This document shows positions 1 to 5,992 of a stretch of 13,116 bases of DNA, one piece after another. Position 1 is the stretch's first letter, and each line of letters opens with the position of its first letter. The position numbers were made by a program, and so were the translations under genes. The notes beneath the pieces were generated by a model. That model saw nothing but the letters and a program-made list of their open reading frames with translations, was not told the origin of the DNA and did not search any database. Source of the DNA: Lachnospiraceae bacterium (GTDB lineage Bacteria > Bacillota > Clostridia > Lachnospirales > Lachnospiraceae); contig VSNM01000114.1 in the NCBI GenBank assembly GCA_009774245.1, positions 1 to 13,116 on the forward strand, in the 5' to 3' direction.

Positions 1-15
1 AATCAAATACAATAA

Positions 16-120
16 TTAATGCCCTAAAACAGTTGATTCAGCAACAAGGGTATCATTTATAAAGTTGTAAAGTCGTGCATTTACAGTAAAAACACCTTCA
101 TCTGACACTGTACATAACAT
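16..120 (-). CDS. Small protein of unknown function, 34 aa
   Basis: A 34-codon reading frame on the minus strand that begins inside the last codons of the 85-aa gene upstream; the two overlap by 23 nt in different frames. It is supported mainly by a strong ribosome binding site, GGGAGG, eight bases before the ATG at 118-120, which lies inside the upstream gene. The peptide starts MLCTVSDEGVFTVNARLYN and ends LVAESTVLGH. It has no membrane segment, signal peptide or Cys cluster, and I do not recognise it. The overlap suggests translational coupling to the 85-aa gene. Its size means it could also be a chance frame. No terminator is visible in the 15 bases left beyond the stop. Confidence 0.45.
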   Translation of the reverse strand: MLCTVSDEGVFTVNARLYNFINDTLVAESTVLGH

Positions 121-355
121 TTTGGTTTCCTCCCTGAACATAACTCCCCACAATAACACACAGCATATCATTATCCAGAAATTCATGCAGTTTCTCACAC
201 AGATCATCATCTGAATCTATGGAATCACTGACTGCCAGCAACTGCCCTTCACAGTCATCCAATGTATTGATTTTCATCAAAATCCTGCTATACGGATATT
301 CCTGCCTGACACTGTTAAATGTCTTTGTATCTGTTTGATTTAAGATTTTTAGCAT
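98..355 (-). CDS. Small acidic protein of unknown function, 85 aa
   Basis: An 85-aa minus-strand frame from an ATG at 353-355. The middle is strongly acidic (a SDSIDSDDDLCEKLHEFLDND stretch around residues 43-63) and is followed by a hydrophobic strand, MLCVIVGSYVQGG. It is probably a small soluble alpha/beta protein. I do not recognise the family. It has a candidate promoter of its own (404-432) and a modest upstream AAAGG, so it is likely transcribed separately from the transketolase gene that ends at 511. Its 3' end overlaps a possible 34-aa gene whose ribosome binding site lies within this frame. It sits where the C-terminal transketolase subunit would normally follow, but shows no resemblance to that protein. 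Confidence 0.6.
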   Translation of the reverse strand: MLKILNQTDTKTFNSVRQEYPYSRILMKINTLDDCEGQLLAVSDSIDSDDDLCEKLHEFLDNDMLCVIVGSYVQGGNQNVMYSVR

Positions 356-403
356 TGCATCACCATACCTTTACAAACATTCATCTTTCTACTTACTATA
401 TAC

Positions 404-432
404 ATTTTAACATTGTATCAGATCAATGTAAA
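404..432 (-). promoter_or_regulatory. Candidate sigma-A promoter with embedded inverted repeat
   Basis: On the minus strand, TTTACA (427-432) and TAAAAT (404-409) are separated by exactly 17 bases, upstream of the 85-aa gene. A 6-bp inverted repeat, ACATTG / CAATGT with an 8-base spacer (410-429), fills the spacer and touches the -35 box, so it could be a repressor operator. The call rests on sequence match alone. Confidence 0.5.
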
Positions 433-452
433 GAAATGATGGCTCACTTTTT

Positions 453-481
453 GATGTAAAATATGAAATTGTCAAGGTTCA
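453..481 (+). repeat. 29-nt dispersed repeat, copy A
   Basis: This 29-nt sequence starts GATGTAAAATATGAAATTG and ends TCAAGGTTCA. It matches copy B (4235-4263) at 28 of 29 positions in the same orientation. The first 21 nt also occur inverted at 3584-3604 with one mismatch. It lies just downstream of the transketolase stop and upstream of the promoter of the 85-aa gene. I do not recognise it as a named element. On the minus strand it contains a TTGACA box, but no -10 stands at the right distance. Confidence 0.75.
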
Positions 482-510
482 GTATTTCCAAAACATTCAG
501 TTATCAGGTA

Positions 511-1371
511 TTATTTATTCAAAAGCAGTTCTCTCTGTTCTTCCTGCGTGAATCCTAAATCGTGAAAAAGAACTGGCAGCTCCTCTTCGTTTGGCATCCT
601 ATAGTGCCAGATCGGGACATTCTCCATAAATGAAACGCCTTTTCCTTTTATCGTATTTGCAATGACCACTGTCGGCTTTCCTTGCTCTCTGATCAGGAGC
701 GCTTCCCTGATTTCATCATAATTGTGCCCGTCAATCTCCACCACATTCCAGCCAAAAGCCTTCCATTTCTCTGCAAATGGTTTCATGTGCACAATTGTTT
801 CAAGCGCATCCATCGCCTGCAGCTTATTGTGATCCACGATGACAGTCAGGTTATCCAGTTCAAGCGTAGGTGCGGACAATGCGCCCTCCCATATGGAACC
901 TTCCTGACATTCCCCGTCACCAAGTATCACATATGTATGGTTTTGCTTTTTGTCAGCTTTGCTGGCATATGCAATCCCGATTCCAAAGGACAGGCCGTGC
1001 CCCAGAGCGCCTGTTGACGCCTCAACTCCCGGCACTTCATGGATCTTCGGGTGTCCGCCAAGACTGCTCCCCGGCTGACAGAATGTCCTCAGATAACCGA
1101 TATCAAAATATCCTGCCAATGCCAATGCTGCATATAAAGCCACTCCCGCATGACCTTTGCTCAGGATCAGTCTGTCCCGTTCATCCCACCATGGCTTGTC
1201 TGGCTGGTATTTCAGTACACCGCCAAAATAAAGCGTTCCCAGAATATCCGTCACAGAAAAGGCAGCTCCCATATGGGCTCCCCCTGCTGCGTAAGCCTGG
1301 GTAAATATGAGCTTGCGTATTTCCCTGCATTTCAATTCGACATTTTCCACAGTCATATCTTTGCCTTTCAT
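511..1371 (-). CDS. Transketolase, N-terminal (TPP-binding) subunit
   Basis: A 286-aa protein covering only the thiamine-diphosphate pyrophosphate-binding half of transketolase. Split transketolases of this kind transfer two-carbon ketol units between sugar phosphates and can make sedoheptulose-7-phosphate. Visible motifs: GGAHMG near residue 30, SKGHAG at 71-76, GGHP at 105-108, STGALGHGL at 119-127, and the TPP/Mg motif GDGE at 151-154 with its Asn at 182 (DHNKLQ). The length is normal for an N-terminal subunit. The partner C-terminal subunit, usually the next gene, is absent: what follows is repeat A and an unrelated small gene. The ATG at 1371 overlaps, as ATGA, a TGA that would end the read-through version of the radical SAM gene upstream, suggesting coupling. 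There is no good ribosome binding site for this ATG. An alternative start at 1356 (Met6) has AAAGG seven bases before it. Confidence 0.9.
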   Translation of the reverse strand: MKGKDMTVENVELKCREIRKLIFTQAYAAGGAHMGAAFSVTDILGTLYFGGVLKYQPDKPWWDERDRLILSKGHAGVALYAALALAGYFDIGYLRTFCQPGSSLGGHPKIHEVPGVEASTGALGHGLSFGIGIAYASKADKKQNHTYVILGDGECQEGSIWEGALSAPTLELDNLTVIVDHNKLQAMDALETIVHMKPFAEKWKAFGWNVVEIDGHNYDEIREALLIREQGKPTVVIANTIKGKGVSFMENVPIWHYRMPNEEELPVLFHDLGFTQEEQRELLLNK

Positions 1372-1454
1372 ACAAAATTCACATGGTTCAGATCCATGTC
1401 CAGATAGGAATTGATCAGTACATTTCTCGAATCATATACGCAATGCTGTCTTCA
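1368..1454 (-). other. In-frame TGA and 27-codon C-terminal continuation of the radical SAM gene
   Basis: The radical SAM frame stops at TGA (1452-1454), but the same frame stays open for 27 codons and then ends with TGA at 1368-1370. The continuation starts RQHCVYDSRN and ends DLNHVNFV. The neighbouring SPASM protein ends NCRELCRLDE...EHVNFI. The TGA therefore falls on the first Cys of a terminal CxxxC pair, and the distance from the second Cys to the C-terminus is almost equal (23 versus 22 residues). The final TGA overlaps the transketolase ATG as ATGA, a typical operon junction. The TGA may be recoded (selenocysteine) or may be a Cys-to-stop mutation. A 6-bp hairpin (1418-1439, one G-U pair, 10-nt loop) lies downstream, but it is not a convincing SECIS by eye. 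Confidence 0.7.
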
Positions 1455-2438
1455 GACTTTCATCGCATCAAATTCCCTAAATTTTTCCGTTACCTCGTCT
1501 GAATTCCAGCCTTTCTGAAACGACTGTCCGTTTAAATCGCATACACATCCATCGGAAAGATACGCCTTGTCATGACAATAGTATACCTTGCTGTTTGCAG
1601 CTATGATACAGACAAATTCCTTGATCGGACATCTTGAATAGGTTCGCTGAAACACTTCGTAATTGTCAAAATCACCTGTATATAAATCAATGATCTTAAA
1701 CCTGTCATCATTTAGCTTTTTTCCAAGTTCATCCAACTTTGCAATCACATCATTTTTAATATCTTTATGGTATCCTTCTGTGTCATTGCTGAACAACGGT
1801 GCGAATTTTACATGGTTTGCACCCAGCGATCTCATGGTTTCTGCAACCTGTGCTATTTCAGTATAATTTTCTTTTCCGATCACAAAATTGATACCCAGTT
1901 CACAGTCATCGTTTTTCATGTCTGCAAATGTCCCGATGTTCCTCATCAACTCGGGCAGGGCATTCTCCCCAATTCCCCTGATTTTTGCATAATTTGCCGC
2001 GTCAATAGAATCGATCGAAATCCTTACCCACTTTGCCTTTGCCAGAAGTTCCGCCTTTTTGCCTTTCAGCATGCTTCCGTTCGTGATAATTGATAGGTCA
2101 ATTCCGGCTGCCAGTATCCTTTCCATCGCCTCTTCAATATACGGATAACACAACGGCTCTCCGCCGCCGCTGAATGTTACGGCCTTAACACCCATTGTTT
2201 CCAAATCCGATATAATTTCCATCATCTTTTCACGCGGTATCATATCTTTCGGATCATACTCATCCAGTGTAAGATAAGGATTTTTGTAATGGCAGTAATA
2301 GCAATTATGATTACATACATTTGTAGGTTTAATCCGTATGTACAGCGGATTACATCTCTGCCCATTTTCCAGTCTTTCCAGTAATTCTTTATGATGAAAT
2401 ATCTTCAGCTGGCTATATGGTGTTGCATTCCTGTTCAT
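1452..2438 (-). CDS. Radical SAM/SPASM domain protein (possibly truncated or recoded at its C-terminus)
   Basis: A 328-aa radical SAM enzyme. The 4Fe-4S/SAM motif CNHNCYYC (Cys42, 46, 49) and the GGGEP SAM-binding motif (91-95) are intact, followed by a TIM-barrel-like middle. The C-terminal part has auxiliary-cluster cysteines in a SPASM/twitch arrangement (Cys270, 277, 288, 298, 300), and the next expected Cys is replaced by the TGA stop. SPASM proteins modify peptides, proteins or sugars; the substrate here is unknown. I chose the ATG at 2438, which has AAGGA upstream; a GTG at 2462 in frame has no ribosome binding site. It follows the other radical SAM gene by 33 bases and is probably in one operon with it and the transketolase half. 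The two radical SAM proteins share their general plan but are clearly divergent. Confidence 0.9.
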   Translation of the reverse strand: MNRNATPYSQLKIFHHKELLERLENGQRCNPLYIRIKPTNVCNHNCYYCHYKNPYLTLDEYDPKDMIPREKMMEIISDLETMGVKAVTFSGGGEPLCYPYIEEAMERILAAGIDLSIITNGSMLKGKKAELLAKAKWVRISIDSIDAANYAKIRGIGENALPELMRNIGTFADMKNDDCELGINFVIGKENYTEIAQVAETMRSLGANHVKFAPLFSNDTEGYHKDIKNDVIAKLDELGKKLNDDRFKIIDLYTGDFDNYEVFQRTYSRCPIKEFVCIIAANSKVYYCHDKAYLSDGCVCDLNGQSFQKGWNSDEVTEKFREFDAMKV

Positions 2439-2471
2439 GATCCATTGTTCCTTTCTGATCACTTATCACTT

Positions 2472-3533
2472 TTATATAAAATTCACGTGCTCCCCCGGAT
2501 ATTTGAGCTGGTCAAGATACTCGTTCATCTCGTCCAAACGGCATAGTTCCCTGCAGTTTGCTTCCAGATCCATATTCATAAAATAATCCATGATCTTCTT
2601 CCTATGGTCTCCTTCCCATATTTCCACAAAGGAACTTTCATTGATATTGCCATATTTCAGTTCTTCTTTTCCCATAAATACAATACACGGCCAAAGATTT
2701 CCCTTTGCGTCCATGTACACCATAAACGGCAGGGCCCAACAGTGTTCATAACATCTCCTACATTCCAGTTTTTGCATGGAATGTACCCTGAAATAAACTT
2801 TGTAATCATCTGTCTGTAACTCTCTTACTTCCTTTTCCAGTTCCAACATTTCTTGATAATCAACCTGCAGGATATGCCGGCTCTGCGGATGTTGGGAGAA
2901 AGGCTTGATGGTGAAATAGTCAACCCCGATCCTCCTAAGCTCCTTACCCATCTGAACGATTTCATCCTTATTGTCTGGCAGAAGAAGCAATTGTACACCG
3001 AGCGTTGTATGCAGTTGCTGTTCTCTTTTTATGCCGACTGCCGCTTCCATATTTGACAGTACCTTCGACAGATCCCCCTGTCTCCCCTGCTGTATTTTGT
3101 CATAGGTGACATCTGTTATACCTGCCACACTAAAACGAATCCACGTCAATGCTTTAAGACATTCCCTCGAAACCTCCGGCGTCAGCAGGACTCCGTTTGT
3201 CGATACTGCCACATCAATTCCCATACTCTTTGTCTGATTAATGATATCTGGTGCCTCCCTGTGCAGGAACGGTTCTCCTTCGCCCGCATAGATAATGCTC
3301 TTGACACCCTTTGGCGCTATCTCTTTTAGATTTTTTATCAGAACTCCGCTGTCAATCCTGTCTGGCTGATACCCTGTGTAATCAACTGCGCAGAAGATAC
3401 AGCGGTGGTTGCAGGCATTGGTCAGTCCAATCTCCATCTCAATCGGATAAATATTCTCACCGTTCAGCCACCGCGCCACGGTTTCTGGATGGTATATTAA
3501 CTTGTGCGAATCCATTCTGATGTCTTCTGCCAT
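2472..3533 (-). CDS. Radical SAM/SPASM domain protein
   Basis: A complete 353-aa radical SAM protein. CNHRCIFC supplies Cys41, 45 and 48 for the SAM-cleaving 4Fe-4S cluster, and GEGEP (84-88) is the SAM-contact motif. A C-terminal auxiliary-cluster region carries Cys258, 261, 265, 283, 327 and 331, the last two forming a CxxxC pair. The protein ends EHVNFI, like the read-through end of its neighbour. The family oxidises or cross-links peptides, epimerises residues, or dehydrogenates sugars and alcohols; no motif here decides which. An AGGAAAAGGCAGGA tract before the ATG provides the ribosome binding site. It is the first of three genes (radical SAM, radical SAM, transketolase half) likely transcribed together. 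Repeat copy C lies 50-70 bases upstream of the start. Confidence 0.92.
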   Translation of the reverse strand: MAEDIRMDSHKLIYHPETVARWLNGENIYPIEMEIGLTNACNHRCIFCAVDYTGYQPDRIDSGVLIKNLKEIAPKGVKSIIYAGEGEPFLHREAPDIINQTKSMGIDVAVSTNGVLLTPEVSRECLKALTWIRFSVAGITDVTYDKIQQGRQGDLSKVLSNMEAAVGIKREQQLHTTLGVQLLLLPDNKDEIVQMGKELRRIGVDYFTIKPFSQHPQSRHILQVDYQEMLELEKEVRELQTDDYKVYFRVHSMQKLECRRCYEHCWALPFMVYMDAKGNLWPCIVFMGKEELKYGNINESSFVEIWEGDHRKKIMDYFMNMDLEANCRELCRLDEMNEYLDQLKYPGEHVNFI

Positions 3534-3568
3534 TCCTGCCTTTTCCTTTCCAATTTTGAATCAAAAAA

Positions 3569-3607
3569 TCTGACATAAAATACGACAATTTCATACTTTA
3601 CATCAGA
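3569..3607. repeat. Dispersed repeat, copy C, inside an imperfect palindrome
   Basis: Positions 3584-3604 are the exact reverse complement of the first 21 nt of copy B. This copy is embedded in an imperfect inverted repeat: arms of 17 nt (3569-3585 and 3591-3607) match at 13 of 17 positions around a 5-nt centre. The outer ends TCTGA / TCAGA are perfect. The element lies between the toxin remnant and the start of the first radical SAM gene, so it would be in that gene's leader or promoter region. Confidence 0.65.
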
Positions 3608-3645
3608 TCTTCACCTTTATTCAATATTCAGTTAATATAATACTA

Positions 3646-3811
3646 TTATACAGAAACAATACACGCCTCCATGTAATATGGAAGCAGCGAATCATGCGTG
3701 ACAAAAATCATATCTTCTGCCTTAGCCTGTGCAATCATGATACAGTCAAATGGATCTTTGTGTTGGGGTAAGCGCCCATAAGATAATATGTGTATCCAAC
3801 AGTACCCTCAT
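3646..3811 (-). pseudogene. VapC-type PIN-domain toxin, internally deleted remnant
   Basis: The remnant starts at an ATG overlapping the antitoxin stop (TGATG) and opens MRVLLDTHIILWALTP, the classic PIN N-terminus with its first catalytic Asp. The frame then shifts by one base and continues HKDPFDCIMIAQAKAEDM, then LVTHDSLLPYYMEA, ending CIVSV and TAA at 3646-3648. These are the typical C-terminal PIN segments. Intact relatives are about 130 aa; here only about 55 codons survive in two frames, so roughly 220-240 nt of the middle are gone, including the conserved Glu region. Translation from the ATG would end after about 21 residues at 3746. The toxin should be inactive. Confidence 0.82.
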
Positions 3812-4080
3812 CAGCCCCCTCCGAACATATCCTCGATTTCATCATTATACTTGTCAATATCATCTGGCGTCACAAATTCACCTTTTGCTATCCCGATTCT
3901 TTTATCTGTATCCTGTTCTGCAAGATGAATCACAAACGGCATTGCCTTTTCCTGGACACTCTGGCGTGCAAATATCCGCACTGCCTCCGCAAAGGAAGTG
4001 CCGAGTTTTCTATACAATTCCTCCGCCTGTTCTTTCAGATCTGCATCCATCCTTACCTGCAAAGTAGCTTCTTTCGCCAT
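3811..4080 (-). CDS. RelB/DinJ-family antitoxin, orphaned
   Basis: An 89-aa type II antitoxin. Residues 1-42 (MAKEATLQVRMDADLKEQAE and following) have the RelB/DinJ ribbon-helix-helix pattern that dimerises and binds its own operator. The C-terminal half, with TPDDIDKYNDEIEDMFGGG at the end, is the part expected to wrap the toxin. GGAGG stands eight bases before the ATG. The toxin gene that follows, overlapping by one base, is a deleted PIN-domain (VapC-like) remnant, so this antitoxin has no working local partner. It may persist as an anti-addiction protein or simply be decaying. A promoter with a matching inverted repeat lies upstream (4178-4206), so autoregulation is likely retained. The RelB/DinJ with PIN toxin combination is less common than Phd with VapC. 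Confidence 0.85.
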   Translation of the reverse strand: MAKEATLQVRMDADLKEQAEELYRKLGTSFAEAVRIFARQSVQEKAMPFVIHLAEQDTDKRIGIAKGEFVTPDDIDKYNDEIEDMFGGG

Positions 4081-4177
4081 AATAATCCTCCGTTCCTGTC
4101 CAAGTCCGCAAATTTGATTTTCAACGCATATCCGTTATATGAAAATCCATATTATTATCACATTTCCTTGTACAACA

Positions 4178-4206
4178 ATAGTATTGCAATTTTACTACAA
4201 TTGCAA
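4178..4206 (-). promoter_or_regulatory. Promoter and likely operator of the antitoxin gene
   Basis: On the minus strand, TTGCAA (4201-4206) and TACTAT (4178-4183) are separated by 17 bases. A perfect 8-bp inverted repeat, TTGCAATT / AATTGCAA with a 7-base spacer (4184-4206), covers the -35 box and the spacer. That is where a ribbon-helix-helix antitoxin would be expected to bind to repress itself. The assignment is by sequence pattern only. Confidence 0.6.
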
Positions 4207-4234
4207 GCAATAACAAATGTTAAATTCTAAATCC

Positions 4235-4263
4235 GATGTAAAGTATGAAATTGTCAAGGTTCA
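4235..4263 (+). repeat. 29-nt dispersed repeat, copy B
   Basis: Direct repeat of copy A (453-481), 28 of 29 positions identical; the mismatch is G for A at the ninth base. It lies 13 bases beyond the stop codon of the HldE-like gene. Copies A and B bracket the toxin-antitoxin remnant, both radical SAM genes and the transketolase half, about 3.8 kb. Confidence 0.75.
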
Positions 4264-4276
4264 ATGCATGCCAAAT

Positions 4277-5917
4277 CTATATATTCAGCAGTGTCCCCGC
4301 GTATTTCAGCACATTGACTTTCTCCACTGCTTCCCTGTTACCTACAATATTCGCCCCGAGCGCCCCCGCGATATTTCCCATGAAGGTGCCAAGCTCTGTC
4401 GGGGCGCCTGCTGCTGCATACAGCCCTGCGATCGAATAAAATGCGTCTCCCGCGCCCACGGTATCCTTCACAGTCAGTGTGAACGCAGGGCATTCATGAA
4501 TGCCCTTACATTCGTAAATGTCCTTACCTTCATGAATGTTCTCATGTTTATGAATGTCCTCACATTCATAGATATCCTGACGTCTATATATCTCTGGACA
4601 CTCCTGATCTTTCCGGTTCTCTATGCCATATGCCCCTTCCGAGCCTCTTGTGAGCCATCCGCCGCACCCGAGATGTTCACTCAGCTTTTTCAATGCGGTA
4701 CGCTCATCGGACAAATCCATTGGATAGGCCAGTTTTAACTCTTTCTGGTCGAGTGTGAACGCGTCTGCCCTGCTGTATTTTGTGATGATGTTTAATCCGT
4801 AATTTGTCGAGTTTGTCTGGCAGTTTAAGACCAGATACTTTGCCTTTTCCTGGATCAGTTCTTTTACTCTGTCGTCGACCAGTCCATGGCCAAAATCACA
4901 GAGAAAGACCACATCTGACTCGTCCAGTTTTTCCGCCAGCCCCCTGCAAAACTCTTCCTTCGCTTCCTGCTCATAGGCCATCGTCTCGGGAATGTTATTG
5001 ATCGAGAAGATCTTTCTGTACTCTTCCCTCTTTGCATTTCTTGTGAGATAGCGGTGCTTTATAATTGTCGGAAAGTCGCTGCTGTATGTGAACTTTAACC
5101 GCATTTTGTCCGCCAGTCCGTCAAAGAGCCGCAGCCGCATCTCCTCCTCGTTTCCCACGATTGACATGAGTGTCACATTTTCAGTAAAACTGCTAAGATG
5201 TCTTGCGACTGCCGCCGCCCCGCCGAGATACTCCTCGGAATATTCAAGCCCTGACGAATATCCGGTGTCCTTACTCATCAACCCGTGCACGATACAGTAC
5301 GTATATTTATCAATGATCACATCGCCCACGACAAGTACTTTCAACTTTTCCGCTTTCTCAGCGTACTTTCTGATATCTTCCATGGAATATTGGGTGATGA
5401 ATCCCTGCATATATTGAATCACATCTTCCGGCAGTCCCGACAACGCTGTGTTGATCAGCTTTGTGGAACTGAATACCTCACCTGTGGTGTATGCCACCTT
5501 TCCGTCATGCCGCTCTACCAGCTCCCGCTCAGCGGTTATCTTTCCTGTGATATCGTCGCTCTCTTTCGCGTACTCCTCACCTTTTATATACAGGTCAGGT
5601 TCCACATTCTCCACGATGTCATCAACTGTGTAGCCTTCCGAGAGCATCACATAATCCACGCATTCCAGCGCTTCCAGAACCTTCAGCCGCATCTCATCAT
5701 TGAAGTACGGCCTCCCCGGTCCTTTGCGCACATACTCCGCTGCAGTGATGGACACCACAAGAATATCCGCCATCTGCTTTGCCTGCTGTAAGTGTATGAT
5801 GTGCCCCGGATGCACCAAATCAAACACGCCATGACAGAGTGCTATCGTCCTGCCTTCTCTTTTCAGTTTTGGTCTGATTTCTTCCCTGAAAGTACTCTTA
5901 TCTACAATCTTTTCCAT
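4277..5917 (-). CDS. HldE-like bifunctional sugar nucleotidyltransferase / PfkB-family sugar kinase
   Basis: A 546-aa two-domain enzyme. Residues 20-165 form a cytidylyltransferase-like fold with HGVFDLVHPGH (29-39), the nucleotide-binding HxGH motif. Residues 190-546 form a PfkB/ribokinase-type kinase with VVGDVIIDKY near 197, GGAAAVARHL at 232-241 and the catalytic DTVGAGDAF at 485-493. In E. coli HldE the same two activities make ADP-heptose, but the kinase comes first; here the order is reversed. The likely job is phosphorylation of a heptose-7-phosphate (or similar) at C1 and later transfer of a nucleotide to the sugar-1-phosphate; which nucleotide cannot be told. A Cys/His-rich array of six hexapeptides (441-476) is inserted just before the kinase active-site motif. 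The isomerase and epimerase genes upstream fit the same pathway. Start: the ATG at 5917 has AAGGA at rather long spacing. Confidence 0.88.
   Translation of the reverse strand: MEKIVDKSTFREEIRPKLKREGRTIALCHGVFDLVHPGHIIHLQQAKQMADILVVSITAAEYVRKGPGRPYFNDEMRLKVLEALECVDYVMLSEGYTVDDIVENVEPDLYIKGEEYAKESDDITGKITAERELVERHDGKVAYTTGEVFSSTKLINTALSGLPEDVIQYMQGFITQYSMEDIRKYAEKAEKLKVLVVGDVIIDKYTYCIVHGLMSKDTGYSSGLEYSEEYLGGAAAVARHLSSFTENVTLMSIVGNEEEMRLRLFDGLADKMRLKFTYSSDFPTIIKHRYLTRNAKREEYRKIFSINNIPETMAYEQEAKEEFCRGLAEKLDESDVVFLCDFGHGLVDDRVKELIQEKAKYLVLNCQTNSTNYGLNIITKYSRADAFTLDQKELKLAYPMDLSDERTALKKLSEHLGCGGWLTRGSEGAYGIENRKDQECPEIYRRQDIYECEDIHKHENIHEGKDIYECKGIHECPAFTLTVKDTVGAGDAFYSIAGLYAAAGAPTELGTFMGNIAGALGANIVGNREAVEKVNVLKYAGTLLNI
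4491..4598 (-). repeat. Six 18-bp tandem repeats coding a hexapeptide array inside the HldE-like gene
   Basis: Six consecutive 18-bp units (4491-4508, 4509-4526, 4527-4544, 4545-4562, 4563-4580, 4581-4598) resemble CATTCATGAATGTCCTCA. On the coding strand they give roughly PEIYRR, QDIYEC, EDIHKH, ENIHEG, KDIYEC and KGIHEC, consensus x-D/E-I-Y/H-E-C. The frame is preserved because each unit is a multiple of three. The most diverged units are the ones encoding the start of the array. The array replaces the short loop that precedes the DTVGAGDAF motif. Confidence 0.85.
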
Positions 5918-5992
5918 GATTCAAGTCAGTTCCTTCGTCCGTTTTCATTGATTTGCAACAACTTTCCAGCCCAAAAATATCCTTCCAGACAG

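Noticed and set aside
453..481. TTGACA on the minus strand of repeats A and B as a promoter -35 box
   Set aside because: No acceptable -10 hexamer lies 16-18 bases downstream in either copy, and the third copy has CGACA instead.
1418..1439. Hairpin after the TGA as a SECIS element
   Set aside because: The stem is only 6 bp with a G-U pair and the 10-nt loop lacks an obvious SECIS-type apical feature. It is noted as a possibility and not annotated.
4491..4598. Regular 18-bp repeats resembling a small CRISPR array
   Set aside because: The units are contiguous with no spacers, lie inside an open reading frame and keep the frame, so this is a coding tandem repeat.
5285..5791. Plus-strand open frame of 168 codons opposite the HldE-like gene
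   Set aside because: It lies wholly antisense to conserved nucleotidyltransferase and kinase coding sequence and has no start signals or family resemblance.
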